Source: Candidatus Vecturithrix granuli | GTDB taxonomy: Bacteria > Moduliflexota > Moduliflexia > Moduliflexales > Moduliflexaceae | DNA: 62,872 bases | NCBI GenBank assembly: GCA_000739535.1 | Contig: DF820470.1 | Location: 119,581 to 182,452, forward strand | Direction of reading: 5' to 3' | Shown here: one piece after another, positions 44,277 through 53,257 of the stretch | Layout of the letters: every line of letters starts with the position of its first letter | How positions within the stretch are numbered: the first letter of the stretch is position 1 | The notes under the pieces: generated by a model | Told to the model about the DNA's origin: nothing | What the model saw: only the letters and a program-made list of their open reading frames with translations | The model's database searches: none | Program-made: the position numbers and the translations under genes

Positions 44277-45758
44277 TCATTTGTCGTCTATTCGCGCAAT
44301 TTCAGGCTGCTGCCTGTGAAAGTTCGTCTGTTCCTGAAAGGCAAACGCGGTGCGAAGCACCTTTTCTTCCTGAAAATGTCCGCCGATAATCTGAAGTCCG
44401 ATGGGAAGATGATCCTGTGTAAATCCGCAGGGAATTGAGATTCCAGTTAATCCGGCGAGATTGATCGGGACAGTATAAACATCAATGAGATACATGGTCA
44501 AGGGGTCGTCCACAAATTCTCCGATTTTGAAAGGCGGAGTAGGTGTAATAGGCGTGGCCAGTACGTCAACTTCCTGAAAGACCCGTTCAAAATCCTGCCG
44601 CACCAGGGTTCGGACTTTCTGAGCTTTGAGATAATAGGCGTCGTAATAGCCGGAACTGAGTGTATATGTTCCGAGCATAATGCGCCGGATGACCTCCGGT
44701 CCAAATCCTTCGGATCTGGTTTTGGTGTACATGTCCATCAGATCCGAATAGTTTGCGGTGCGATATCCATATTTTACGCCATCATAACGTGCCAGGTTGG
44801 AACTGGCTTCGGATGGAGCAATAATATAATAGGTTGCCACACCATAGGCCGTATTCGGCAGCGAGACTTCCCGACAAGTCGCTCCCAGGCGTTCAAGCAC
44901 GTCAATCGCATTGCGCACGGCGCGTTCGATTTGCGGATCAAGTCCTTCGGCAAAATATTCTTTGGGAATACCTATCTTCACCCCCTGCAGATCAGGAAGA
45001 AGCGATTGCGTATAGTCCGGGACAGAGTAATTCACCGAGGTAGAATCTTTGGGATCATGGCCGCTGATGGCCTGGAGCAAAATCGCGGCATCGAACACAT
45101 CTTTTGTCATGGGGCCAATTTGATCGAGGGATGAGGCAAACGCGACCAGCCCATACCGCGAAACTCTGCCGTATGTGGGTTTTAATCCGGTAATGTTACA
45201 AAACGCAGCAGGCTGCCGGATTGAGCCGCCTGTATCTGTGCCCAGGGCGGCAATAGCTTCTCCGGCTGCCACTGCCGCGGCAGATCCCCCGCTAGAACCT
45301 CCCGGCACGCGCTCAATATCCCAGGGATTTCTGGTGATCCCATAGGCTGAATGTTCGGTGGATGCACCCATCGCAAATTCATCCATATTAGTTCGCCCGA
45401 TCAATACCGGATGCTGCTGCTTTAACTTCTGAATCACGGTGGCATCGTAAGGGGGAACAAAATGCTCTAATATCTTTGATCCGCAGGTGGTAGGGACGCC
45501 CTTTATGCAGATCACATCTTTAATCGCAAGAGGAATGCCGGTCAAATAGGTCGGCTCAATCTCACCTTTACCTAATTGTTCATCAATATGATCGGCCTGA
45601 TCTAAGGCCTCTTCTTTCATCACGCGAATATATGAGTGAAGCGTTGGTTCCACCTCATCAATCCGAGCTAAGACTGCTTCTGTGATTTGTCGTGATGACA
45701 CCTCTCCATCACATAATTTCTGATGCAACTCGCGAATTGTGTGGTGATATAACTCCAT
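44277..45758 (-). CDS. gatA: Aspartyl/glutamyl-tRNA amidotransferase subunit A
   Basis: Amidase-signature protein of 493 aa that hydrolyses glutamine and passes ammonia to GatB. The Ser-cisSer-Lys triad is visible: PLAIKDV (Lys), [14 protein letters not shown] (cis-Ser), [13 protein letters not shown] (nucleophilic Ser). The start [15 protein letters not shown] is the family N-terminus. GAGGT precedes the ATG. Order gatC-gatA-gatB in one operon, typical of organisms without GlnRS or AsnRS. Confidence 0.95.
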   Translation of the reverse strand: MELYHHTIRELHQKLCDGEVSSRQITEAVLARIDEVEPTLHSYIRVMKEEALDQADHIDEQLGKGEIEPTYLTGIPLAIKDVICIKGVPTTCGSKILEHFVPPYDATVIQKLKQQHPVLIGRTNMDEFAMGASTEHSAYGITRNPWDIERVPGGSSGGSAAAVAAGEAIAALGTDTGGSIRQPAAFCNITGLKPTYGRVSRYGLVAFASSLDQIGPMTKDVFDAAILLQAISGHDPKDSTSVNYSVPDYTQSLLPDLQGVKIGIPKEYFAEGLDPQIERAVRNAIDVLERLGATCREVSLPNTAYGVATYYIIAPSEASSNLARYDGVKYGYRTANYSDLMDMYTKTRSEGFGPEVIRRIMLGTYTLSSGYYDAYYLKAQKVRTLVRQDFERVFQEVDVLATPITPTPPFKIGEFVDDPLTMYLIDVYTVPINLAGLTGISIPCGFTQDHLPIGLQIIGGHFQEEKVLRTAFAFQEQTNFHRQQPEIARIDDK

Positions 45759-45791
45759 AGATTGTACCTCGTTCTTTTTTCAGGCTGATTG

Positions 45792-46079
45792 TTATTCGAT
45801 AATTTTGGGAACCCGATAAAATGCTCCTACCCGGTCAGGAGCATTTTGGAGAGCTTCTTCTAATGGAAGCGATTCTTTGATCTCATCGTTCCGAAAGACG
45901 CTTTCCATCTTGACAACATGGGATGTCGGCAATACATCTGTTGTATCAACATGATTGAGTGTATCCATATACGTCAGAATATCATTGAAGATTTCCGACA
46001 TTTTATGAATTTGAGCAGAGTCTAATTGGAGTCGCGCAAGTTTAGCAACATAGCGAACATCATCTTCCGAAATTTTCAT
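45792..46079 (-). CDS. gatC: Aspartyl/glutamyl-tRNA amidotransferase subunit C
   Basis: Protein of 95 aa that clamps GatA and GatB together. VRYVAKLARLQLD, NDILTYMDTLNHVDTTDVLPTSHV and the C-terminal PDRVGAFYRVPKIIE are standard GatC blocks. The ATG at 46079 gives the family N-terminus; a longer frame to 46115 adds an unrelated basic stretch. It leads the gatCAB operon. Confidence 0.95.
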   Translation of the reverse strand: MKISEDDVRYVAKLARLQLDSAQIHKMSEIFNDILTYMDTLNHVDTTDVLPTSHVVKMESVFRNDEIKESLPLEEALQNAPDRVGAFYRVPKIIE

Positions 46080-46405
46080 ACGCCTGCAACACCTGGTTTC
46101 CTGCCGCTTGCTCATCAGGAAAACGGCAGAAACAGACGGTTCCTGTGGTTATGAACTCTTCAATGTTCCTGTACGTCACAATATCTCAGGCAGAGTACAA
46201 GATGATCCTTACATCGTCAATATTTTTCTCGAGACTTGTCGGGTCAAGACATTTTCACATAATCATGGCAGAAAGGACAAATTTTATTGACAGGAATTTA
46301 GAGACGCATATTATAATATTCAATGAGAAATGATTGTGTCGTACGCAAATGTATGTTCTCATCAGCAACGGAAAATATATCAGAATAACCCTTTTCACGG
46401 TGAAT
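46080..46405. other. Divergent spacer gatC / HTH gene
   Basis: 326 bases of divergent promoter space with no convincing gene, RNA or strong repeat. Promoters for gatCAB and for the plus-strand operon should lie here; none is clear by eye. Confidence 0.4.
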
Positions 46406-46792
46406 ATGAAATTTGGAGTATTTTTACGAAAAGAGCGGGAATTGCGAGGAATGACCCTCGAAGAAATCTCACATCAAACGAAAGTCCACACTCGCTTTCT
46501 TGAGGCCATAGAACTTGATGATTTCAGTCTATTGCCGGCAAAAGCCTTTGCAAAAGGGTTTTTACGTTCGTATGCTCGCATGGTGGGACTGGACGAAGAG
46601 TTAGTGATCACAAATTTTGAATATTGTCATCGGACGCTGCAAACCAAAGAAGAGAGTGACCATGTGCGAAAACATGCAGAAAGCCAACCTCGTCATCGCC
46701 TGGTATTTTTGACGCTGATGTTAATTATTGTTGTTCTCACAGCCATTATTATTTTGTATTATCAAGGATACCTTACATTTAATTGGCTCTAA
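46406..46792 (+). CDS. RodZ-like HTH membrane protein
   Basis: Protein of 128 aa. Residues 1-70 form a RodZ-type helix-turn-helix (HTH_25): FGVFLRKERELRGMTLEEISHQTKVH, then FLEAIELDDFSLLPAKAFAKGFLRSYA. A basic linker and one membrane helix (about 97-118, VFLTLMLIIVVLTAIIILYY) follow. The periplasmic C-terminal domain of classical RodZ is absent. It may link cell shape or envelope state to the cytoplasm, or just bind DNA at the membrane. The ATG at 46406 opens the HTH exactly; longer versions start at TTG 46334. It leads a plus-strand run with the duplicated-repeat gene 27 bases downstream. Confidence 0.7.
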   Translation: MKFGVFLRKERELRGMTLEEISHQTKVHTRFLEAIELDDFSLLPAKAFAKGFLRSYARMVGLDEELVITNFEYCHRTLQTKEESDHVRKHAESQPRHRLVFLTLMLIIVVLTAIIILYYQGYLTFNWL

Positions 46793-46819
46793 CGATTTTT
46801 CTGGCAGGAGTCGAATATA

Positions 46820-48103
46820 ATGGATATGAAACCGTCAAATCCGCTGAATAATATTGCTGCCAATCTTGGAGTGACTCCGAAGGTTCTGACACAACTTGCG
46901 ACAGGAGATGATCGAGAATTTCGTGAATTAGTGCGTGGAATCCTGGGGATGTTGCCTGAAAACGAAGTCATTCTTGTCGCGAGCGATCCAGGGATCAATC
47001 CGGAATTTCTTGATTACCTTGGTCGACTCTTTGAAGCGAACCGGAAAGTGTTGGTCTCGATTTTACAGAATCCTTCTGCGAGCAAACAGACCAAACGCTA
47101 TATTTTGGAACGTTTGCCTGAAGAACTGATTGTTTCGCTGGTAAAAAATTCAAAACTCCCGCCAGAAACCTTGAAAATCTTGACAGAACGCACCAAAACT
47201 TCTGTCGATGCCGCAGGAATTTTTGGTCAGGCAGAAGAATTGAAAATTAAGCTGAAGGTGTCGAAATTGCTGAATGATCTTGAAGCGAACCTAGGGGTGA
47301 CAATCGATGCCTTTATGCAAATTCGGACCAAAGATGACGATCAATCCCGGGAATTTGTCCGAGAGGTGTATAATGCCCTTCCGGAACAACATGTGCTACT
47401 CGTCGCACGGGATGCGAATTCTAACCCGAAAATTCTTAATTATCTGAGCCGGTTGTTTGATACGAATCAAAAAGTACTCTTAACGATTTTACACAATGTT
47501 TCAGCGGATAGGCAGACAAAACTCTTTATTCTTGATCAGATTTCTGAAAAAATGGTGCTCTCCTTAGCAGGAAGCGCGAAAACGCCGACTGATTTGTTAG
47601 TATTATTAGGAGAGCATTTTACGTCATCAATAGATATTCTGGCCACCTTATTGGCGAATCCTTCTACGCCGATTGAGATAAAAGAACGTATTCAAACGCT
47701 ACCGGTACCGGAAGAATCGTCAGCAGAGGATATTGTAGAATTGAGGAGTGAGGATTTATTGACACCTCTGGACGAGAGAGATGAGGCGGTAGCTTCTGGA
47801 GACGATGAAATGGAGGCGAAAATCGCGTTGTGTGTTGATCGCCTGTATGATATTAATGCTGATATTGTGACTGAATTTATAAAAAAAGCTCGAGCTGAAA
47901 TTCTCAAGCGTTTGAATTTAATTGCAAAAGCGAACCGCTTAATTTTACGGACGATCGTGCAACATCCGTCCCTTTCAATTGAAGAATTAGAAAATATTAA
48001 TATGGATATGTTTGCGTCATTGTTGAAGCAATCGCCTGATAACATTGATGATAAAACCGTCTTAAAGCTCATTCAACAGGCGAAAATGCAGAACCCTGGA
48101 TAA
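46820..48103 (+). CDS. Protein with an internal 140-residue duplication
   Basis: Protein of 427 aa that I do not assign to a named family. Residues about 5-130 and 148-275 are duplicates: ANLGVTPKVLTQL against ANLGVTIDAFMQI, YLGRLFEANRKVLVSILQNPSA against YLSRLFDTNQKVLLTILHNVSA. The helix pattern with N-P-x-x-P/A turns recalls leucine-rich variant or HEAT-like repeats, so a solenoid scaffold is probable. A third related segment follows an acidic linker (about 295-335). No signal peptide or membrane helix. It sits between a membrane HTH gene and an FmdB zinc-ribbon gene in the same direction. Confidence 0.6.
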   Translation: MDMKPSNPLNNIAANLGVTPKVLTQLATGDDREFRELVRGILGMLPENEVILVASDPGINPEFLDYLGRLFEANRKVLVSILQNPSASKQTKRYILERLPEELIVSLVKNSKLPPETLKILTERTKTSVDAAGIFGQAEELKIKLKVSKLLNDLEANLGVTIDAFMQIRTKDDDQSREFVREVYNALPEQHVLLVARDANSNPKILNYLSRLFDTNQKVLLTILHNVSADRQTKLFILDQISEKMVLSLAGSAKTPTDLLVLLGEHFTSSIDILATLLANPSTPIEIKERIQTLPVPEESSAEDIVELRSEDLLTPLDERDEAVASGDDEMEAKIALCVDRLYDINADIVTEFIKKARAEILKRLNLIAKANRLILRTIVQHPSLSIEELENINMDMFASLLKQSPDNIDDKTVLKLIQQAKMQNPG

Positions 48104-48118
48104 ACAAAGGAGAAAGTT

Positions 48119-48337
48119 ATGCCTATTTTTGAATATCATTGCAATCAGTGTGGTCAGGAATTTGAAAAACTGGTGTTCAAGCTCTCAGAAGCGGTGCAAT
48201 GCCCTGCATGTGAAGGGTATGAGGTGAAAAAGAAATTTTCTGCCTTTGGGATGAAAAGTGGGGGAAAATTTGTGTCCTCCTCGGGCAGTTCGTGCAGTTC
48301 CTGTTCTTCGCATTCGTGTGCAGGCTGTCATCATTGA
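48119..48337 (+). CDS. FmdB-family zinc-ribbon protein
   Basis: Protein of 72 aa. It starts MPIFEYHCNQCG, has a second C-x-x-C (QCPACEG) and a Ser-Gly-Cys-rich tail with a CSSCSSHSCAGCHH end. The FmdB putative regulatory proteins share this N-terminal zinc ribbon; the role is not settled. AAGGAG precedes the ATG and the gene begins 15 bases after the repeat protein, in a run ending with dut. Confidence 0.8.
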   Translation: MPIFEYHCNQCGQEFEKLVFKLSEAVQCPACEGYEVKKKFSAFGMKSGGKFVSSSGSSCSSCSSHSCAGCHH

Positions 48338-48356
48338 TGGGAAAGGTTTGCTCACG

Positions 48357-48797
48357 ATGGAAGTTCGGGTTATAAAAATTCATGAAGATGCTATTCTTCC
48401 CCATTACTCGTATCCAGGGGATTCGGGAATGGATCTGTATAGCATCGAAGATGTGATCATTCCACCAGGAGATACACAATTAGTTCGAACCGGCTTGAAA
48501 ATAGCGGTGCCTGACCGGTATGAGGCGCAGGTACGGCCGAAAAGTGGATTGGCATTACAACATGCAGTTACAGTGACGAATACTCCTGGAACAGTTGACA
48601 GCGGGTATCGGGGCGAAATTTGCGTCATTTTAATTAATCATGGTCGTGAAGCCTACCATGTTCAAAAACATGCCAAGATCGCGCAATTGGTGATCTGTCC
48701 AGTTGTGCGGGCCAAAATAATTGAGGTAGAACAGCTAGATGAGACGAGCAGAGGCAACAGTGGATTCGGTTCTACTGGCCTGACGCATCTTGTATGA
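48357..48797 (+). CDS. dut: Deoxyuridine 5'-triphosphate nucleotidohydrolase
   Basis: dUTPase of 146 aa that hydrolyses dUTP to dUMP and pyrophosphate, keeping uracil out of DNA and feeding thymidylate synthesis. The five motifs are visible: DSGMDL (I), RPKSGLAL (II), PGTVDSGYRGEI (III), AKIAQLV (IV) and the C-terminal RGNSGFGSTG (V). It is a trimer in the family. The ATG at 48357 gives the standard N-terminus; the spacer to fmdB is 19 bases. Confidence 0.93.
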   Translation: MEVRVIKIHEDAILPHYSYPGDSGMDLYSIEDVIIPPGDTQLVRTGLKIAVPDRYEAQVRPKSGLALQHAVTVTNTPGTVDSGYRGEICVILINHGREAYHVQKHAKIAQLVICPVVRAKIIEVEQLDETSRGNSGFGSTGLTHLV

Positions 48798-48842
48798 GAT
48801 GACAACGGGTGTGACGGACTCTCTTGCGCTCTCTTTCTTTGT

Positions 48843-49760
48843 ATGCCGATGAAAAAATCACTTCCTCTTACGACCTGGAAGAATATTGCCCCGCCGTATC
48901 ATGATTACGAGTATTTTCAGGGGAAGGATGTGTATCCTTTTCGTCCGGACGCCGAACACTTCGATTTCGTGAATGCCTGGTGGCTCAGTGAAAGCGCAAC
49001 ACTTGCGTATGCAGAAGAAGAGTTTGCCTGCCCTCGATTTTTCTCGGCCGGTTTTTCTGAGGTACGTCATTTCAAGGGCAGCAGCACAGATTGTTTTGTC
49101 GCTCATAATGATGTTTGGATTGTTGTGGCGTTTCGGGGAACAGAAACGCGACGCCGCTCAGGTGTTCGGGATTGGCAAAATATTATCGCCGATATTAAGA
49201 CCGATTGTGATATTTTGTTGATTGACACTCCTCATCACGGCGGCAAAGTTCATAAGGGATTTCTTGCGGCTCTGGAAGAAATTTGGGAGGATTTGGAGCA
49301 CTATTTAGCCTCGATCCACAGCTCTTCCCGGACTCTGTGGATGACAGGACATAGTTTAGGGGCAGCGCTAGCGACGCTGGCGACTGACCGATACAAGAAG
49401 GTGCAGGGCTTATATACCTTTGGTTCCCCCAGGGTCGGCAATACAGAATTTAAGAAACAATTTCAGATCAGAACGTTTCGTATTGTAAATAACACTGATC
49501 TTGTGACAACAGTACCGCCATCTGGGTTCTATGAGCATGTGGGGGAACTCTGGTACATTGACAGCGAAGGCCAGATGCGCAAAAATTGTCGGCGGAGTGA
49601 GATGTGGACGGATGGCTTCCGAGGCGAAGTGCAAAATATTGTGGATTCTCTCGAACAAGTAAAACAAGGTTCATTCAACTTTATTCCAGGCGGACTGAAA
49701 GATCATGTCCCGACCCGGTATGCTGTGCACATTTGGAACAATCTCATCGAACAGGAATGA
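48843..49760 (+). CDS. Class 3 lipase-family alpha/beta hydrolase
   Basis: Protein of 305 aa. The nucleophile elbow GHSLGAALA is at about residue 169, FGSPRVGN follows, and the Asp is in NNTDLVTTVPP, with a His near DHVPTRYAVH. VVAFRGTE is the oxyanion-hole segment. These are the marks of lipase class 3 (triacylglycerol lipases). No signal peptide is obvious, so it may be cytosolic or use a non-classical route. It ends 7 bases before a terminator hairpin. Confidence 0.85.
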   Translation: MPMKKSLPLTTWKNIAPPYHDYEYFQGKDVYPFRPDAEHFDFVNAWWLSESATLAYAEEEFACPRFFSAGFSEVRHFKGSSTDCFVAHNDVWIVVAFRGTETRRRSGVRDWQNIIADIKTDCDILLIDTPHHGGKVHKGFLAALEEIWEDLEHYLASIHSSSRTLWMTGHSLGAALATLATDRYKKVQGLYTFGSPRVGNTEFKKQFQIRTFRIVNNTDLVTTVPPSGFYEHVGELWYIDSEGQMRKNCRRSEMWTDGFRGEVQNIVDSLEQVKQGSFNFIPGGLKDHVPTRYAVHIWNNLIEQE

Positions 49761-49767
49761 ATAAAAA

Positions 49768-49797
49768 AGGCGTTATCGCGTCCTGCGATAACGCCTG
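49768..49797. terminator. Terminator between convergent lipase and BRCT genes
   Basis: AGGCGTTATCGC and GCGATAACGCCT form a 12-bp stem with a short loop. On the minus strand a T-run follows (CGCCTTTTTTATT), terminating the BRCT gene; the plus strand lacks a U-run but the stem may still stop the lipase transcript. Confidence 0.8.
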
Positions 49798-49833
49798 AGC
49801 TATCTGTATTTCTTCAGGAAAACCAGGAAAATA

Positions 49834-50115
49834 TCACATTTCCACCTGGAGCATATCAATAAACTGTCCCTCAGTAATGATCTGAATCTTGTCTCCTCGC
49901 TGATTCAATTCTTCGACTTTACGAAGTTTTTTCCCTTTTTTGCCATTGCCATTGTTAATAAGAGGGGAATTTTTACTGCCAACGACAAGAAAATCCAATT
50001 CTCGCGTCACGCTGCTAGGAATAGATCCACCTCGTCTGAGAACTTCTTCCTGAGCGTGTTTACGAGACATAGTCGTCATCTCTCCTGTAAATGCAAAACT
50101 TTTTCCTGAAATCAT
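49834..50115 (-). CDS. Stand-alone BRCT-domain protein
   Basis: Protein of 93 aa that is little more than one BRCT domain of the NAD-dependent DNA ligase type: GKSFAFTGEMTTMSRKHAQEEVLRRGG, then SVTRELDFLVVGSK, a basic loop and IITEGQFIDML. BRCT domains mediate phosphopeptide or DNA-end contacts in repair. The ATG at 50115 is chosen because GGAGG lies seven bases upstream; the ATG at 50130 lies in that ribosome binding site. No ligase or polymerase domain is fused. Confidence 0.8.
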   Translation of the reverse strand: MISGKSFAFTGEMTTMSRKHAQEEVLRRGGSIPSSVTRELDFLVVGSKNSPLINNGNGKKGKKLRKVEELNQRGDKIQIITEGQFIDMLQVEM

Positions 50116-50420
50116 AATATGTTCCTCCATGAATTAAAACACGATATCCATACAGATACTCTGTCGGTTTTTCTGTATAGGAACTTCTATACAGATCATG
50201 CACAACTACATTAGGTTATCAGGTACAATCTGTCAAGGCAAAAAATCTTGGAAATTTTGCAACAAACAGTTGACAGAATTCTCAAAATTCTCTAAAAAGA
50301 AACAGAGTGTAACATCCAGAGTTTCAAGAAGTTAACCGAACAGACCAGTATATGCGAGATCGAGGATCCCTTTACGCCTTGATCGCCTGATACGGGTTCT
50401 TGAAGACAAGGAAACGTTCT
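50116..50420. other. Divergent spacer BRCT / TatA
   Basis: 305 bases. It contains one short palindrome CTGTATAG-GAACTT-CTATACAG (50173-50194), of operator or small hairpin type, and nothing else that I can support. Confidence 0.4.
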
Positions 50421-50708
50421 ATGTTTGGAATAGGAATGCAAGAGTTGATCGTGATTTTCATCATTGCGTTGATTGTAGTTGGACCCAAAAAACTCCCGGA
50501 ACTAGCGAAAGCGCTCGGACGCGGTTTTGCGGAATTTAAACGTGCCGCCAATGAAGTGCGCCAAACCATTGATACAGAAATTAACCTGGATGATCAGGCT
50601 CCCAGGAAGTCTTCCAACCATTTCCTGGCGTCCCACTCGTCATCTGCTCGTCCAGAAAATTCCAGCATACCCCCTACTGATCATGATCAGCCAGATCCAA
50701 AAGTCTGA
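50421..50708 (+). CDS. tatA: Sec-independent translocase TatA/TatB-type subunit
   Basis: Protein of 95 aa: a membrane helix ([14 protein letters not shown]), the [15 protein letters not shown] hinge and amphipathic helix [11 protein letters not shown], then a polar tail. It would form part of the twin-arginine export channel for folded proteins. No tatC is adjacent. The choice between TatA and TatB is unclear; the FGIGMQEL start fits both. The ATG at 50421 is chosen over a TTG at 50400. Confidence 0.8.
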   Translation: MFGIGMQELIVIFIIALIVVGPKKLPELAKALGRGFAEFKRAANEVRQTIDTEINLDDQAPRKSSNHFLASHSSSARPENSSIPPTDHDQPDPKV

Positions 50709-50739
50709 ACTCGGTAACTCAAACAGGTTGATCATATCT

Positions 50740-52338
50740 TTATTTTGGGGAAGCCAGGGCATCTAACATTTTTTCAGCCCGCTGGCGATATTCGAGCGCC
50801 TGCGGGTTGCCGGGATCTAAGTCGAGCACTTTTTCCCATTCCAGGATAGCATCTTCAAGGGCTTCACGGTTAAAAAATTTAATGCCTTCATTTAAGTGAA
50901 ACGTGACCAGCTTTTTGACCTCATCCCGGGTTTCTTCAAGGTATTTTTGAATTTCTCGGTTTTGCGGAGCAAGTTGAACGGCCTGCTCAAAGGAGGCTAT
51001 GGCGGATTTGAGATCGCCTGCTTTCGAGGAATTCAGCCCTTGTTGCTTCAAATCGTCAATTTCACGTTCTACATCCCGCTCATGTTCCAGGCTCTCTTCT
51101 TGTTCCATCTCGATAATCGGCATTCCCCCCTTCATCGCGCTTGCTGCCCGCATGAAATATTCATAGGCCTCCTGATTTTCAGGATCCCGTTCATACACAA
51201 GTTGAAAGAGAGTCATCGCGTAACGATAATTCCTCTGATTATACGCTGTGATGCCTTCTTCAAACACCTGGTCAACCGGAGGAAGGTTGTCGTCAGCAGA
51301 GGTTGCGGGGGGCGTGAGGCTTCGCGCATCGGTTTGGTTGGCCTGAACCTCGTCATTCACTTCGGCCAGCGTATCTTCTCCCTGTGGATCTAACACTGCT
51401 CTAAAATTCAGAATATGTGGTATTTTTATTATCTGACCGATTTTTAACGGATCTTGAGCCTTCAAATTATTAAAATCTAGCAGAATCGGGAAATCAGCGG
51501 AATTACGACTATATTTTGCTGCAATCGAAGAAAGTGTATCGCCTTTCTGAACCACATATTCTGTAAAAGGAATATGCTCGATCTTTGTTAAATACGAGAG
51601 AGTTCGCTTGTTCGCTGGATTTATTCGTTGAGCTTTTTCAAATTCTGTTTTTGCCTGGTTGGTCAGCCCTTTATTGAGCAAAGAACGTCCGCGCTGAAAG
51701 AAAACGCTGTCACTGGTCGCGGTGATAACCTCAATATCGGCCAAACGTTGTTTCGCAGTTTCATGCTCAGGAACGATTGCGAGTAAGCCTTCCCACTCCC
51801 GTTTAGCTTTCTCATATTCCCCTTGCGAAAAATATAGTTCTCCTAACGCTTTATGGCGTTCGACGGCATCTTCTAAGAGTGCGTGAAGTTCTTCAATTTT
51901 TTCATGCAGTACGTTATTGTCCGGTGCAAGGAGTCGGGCTTCTTCATACATGTCCAGAGCTTTGGAAAATTCTCCTTGTTGTTCGAACTGTTCAGCCTGT
52001 TTTACGTATTGATCAAATTGAGAAATTTCTTGTTCATCAGCAAACTCTTGTTCTGTGATGCGGTTCATCTGCAAACGAGCTTGTCTGATAGCCATTTGCG
52101 CATCAAGGTATTTCGGATCTGTTGGGGGGACCTGTTCCCACAAGTCAATGGCATCTTGAAATCGTCCGGCAGCGAAAAGCCGTTGGGCTTCTTGAAAGAC
52201 AACAGAAGATTGGACAATATGTTCTTCAGAAGGCAAAGTCAAGGAAATCGAGCTACACCCTCCGGCAAATCCTGCCACACAGAGAATAAACATGCTGATA
52301 ACCCGTAATTTTATGGGCAAATCCCTTTGGATCAACAT
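50740..52338 (-). CDS. LysM/TPR lipoprotein
   Basis: Protein of 532 aa. A signal peptide ends in a lipobox-like GFAGGC (Cys about 28). TPR-like helices fill about 40-260, one LysM follows (YVVQKGDTLSSIAAKY...IGQIIKIP, about 270-320), and further TPRs occupy 350-530. LysM binds peptidoglycan and TPRs bind proteins, so it is a likely envelope scaffold. It ends the block that starts with the SpoIIE phosphatase; its ATG overlaps the anti-sigma gene stop by one base (52338). Confidence 0.8.
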   Translation of the reverse strand: MLIQRDLPIKLRVISMFILCVAGFAGGCSSISLTLPSEEHIVQSSVVFQEAQRLFAAGRFQDAIDLWEQVPPTDPKYLDAQMAIRQARLQMNRITEQEFADEQEISQFDQYVKQAEQFEQQGEFSKALDMYEEARLLAPDNNVLHEKIEELHALLEDAVERHKALGELYFSQGEYEKAKREWEGLLAIVPEHETAKQRLADIEVITATSDSVFFQRGRSLLNKGLTNQAKTEFEKAQRINPANKRTLSYLTKIEHIPFTEYVVQKGDTLSSIAAKYSRNSADFPILLDFNNLKAQDPLKIGQIIKIPHILNFRAVLDPQGEDTLAEVNDEVQANQTDARSLTPPATSADDNLPPVDQVFEEGITAYNQRNYRYAMTLFQLVYERDPENQEAYEYFMRAASAMKGGMPIIEMEQEESLEHERDVEREIDDLKQQGLNSSKAGDLKSAIASFEQAVQLAPQNREIQKYLEETRDEVKKLVTFHLNEGIKFFNREALEDAILEWEKVLDLDPGNPQALEYRQRAEKMLDALASPK

Positions 52339-52799
52339 TATAGTGTCCTGTCCTCACTGTTATGGTCAAGTTGTAAATATTTCGTTAAAATTAGCACATT
52401 ACATCCTTCTGGGGTTCTCCTGTAATCAATTTCATCCATTGTTTGTTTGATCAAGCTGATTCCCAGTCCCCCATCTCGTTTCATGGTAATCAGTTTCTGA
52501 ATATCAGGAGGTGGTTTCAAGCGCGGATCAAAACTTTTCCCCTGATCAATGATCTTTAACACCAGTTTTTGATCATCGATCTCCATCTGAATGGTCAGGC
52601 TTTTATCTGGAGCGTTAGGCTCATAGCCGTGTTCAATCACATTAGCGCAGGCCTCATCAACGGCTAATTCAATGTTCAGAATATCTTGTTCATCGATTCC
52701 GACTTCTGCCGCAATTCCCGTAATAAATTCCCGAATTCGATAGAGATAGCTCATTTCTCCAGGCGTTTGAACAACAATACTTGTTCTGTTGTGACTCAT
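52338..52799 (-). CDS. RsbW/SpoIIAB-like serine kinase (anti-sigma type)
   Basis: HATPase_c protein of 153 aa. N-box ELAVDEACANVIEHGY and the G-boxes IIDQGKSFDP and GGLGISLIKQTMDEI mark the GHKL fold of RsbW-type anti-sigma kinases. Such proteins phosphorylate a STAS antagonist or bind a sigma factor. No sigma factor gene is nearby. It lies directly after the STAS gene, and AAGGAT precedes the ATG. Confidence 0.88.
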   Translation of the reverse strand: MSHNRTSIVVQTPGEMSYLYRIREFITGIAAEVGIDEQDILNIELAVDEACANVIEHGYEPNAPDKSLTIQMEIDDQKLVLKIIDQGKSFDPRLKPPPDIQKLITMKRDGGLGISLIKQTMDEIDYRRTPEGCNVLILTKYLQLDHNSEDRTL

Positions 52800-52842
52800 A
52801 TATCAGGATATCCTTAGGGCCTCTGGGGAAGCGCCAAAAAAC

Positions 52843-53193
52843 TTATTTAAAGGAGTTGAGAGCGGTCTGTTCATCATCAACAATTGTAAAGATCTCTGTA
52901 AAACCAAGTAGATCAAACACCTTGTAAATTTTGGGCGGCATTTTCATCAGAATAATGTCGCCATTATTATTTTTGACATCACCAATCACGCTCATAAAAA
53001 CCCCTAACCCTGCACTGCTAATGTATGATAAGGCGTTAAAATCCACAATAATACGATATTTCCCGTCATTCAACAACCCGTGAATGATTTTTTCCATTTC
53101 AGGAACCGTATGAGCATCTAAAAATCCTTCTACCGAGATTTTGGTTACATTCTGTTCACTCAACGTATCAATAGTAATATTAAGCTTTCTCAT
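52843..53193 (-). CDS. STAS-domain anti-sigma factor antagonist
   Basis: Protein of 116 aa with the SpoIIAA-like fold. The phosphorylatable Ser lies in ALSYISSAGLGVFMS, the usual D-x-S or S-S-A-G-L motif. It would release or capture the RsbW-like kinase when dephosphorylated. The ATG at 53193 gives the family N-terminus; a TTG at 53241 has AAGGAGG inside the codons that follow it and is unlikely. It lies between the SpoIIE-type phosphatase gene and the kinase gene. Confidence 0.88.
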   Translation of the reverse strand: MRKLNITIDTLSEQNVTKISVEGFLDAHTVPEMEKIIHGLLNDGKYRIIVDFNALSYISSAGLGVFMSVIGDVKNNNGDIILMKMPPKIYKVFDLLGFTEIFTIVDDEQTALNSFK

Positions 53194-53257
53194 GGTTCTG
53201 TTCTCACTCCGCAATGTTTCTTGAGGCTCGTCCTCCTTCAAGATAGACGACCTCAGA

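Noticed and set aside
50173-50194. GTATAGGAACTTC, identical to an FRT half site
   Set aside because: Only one half site in a short palindrome, with no spacer or partner site; chance match.
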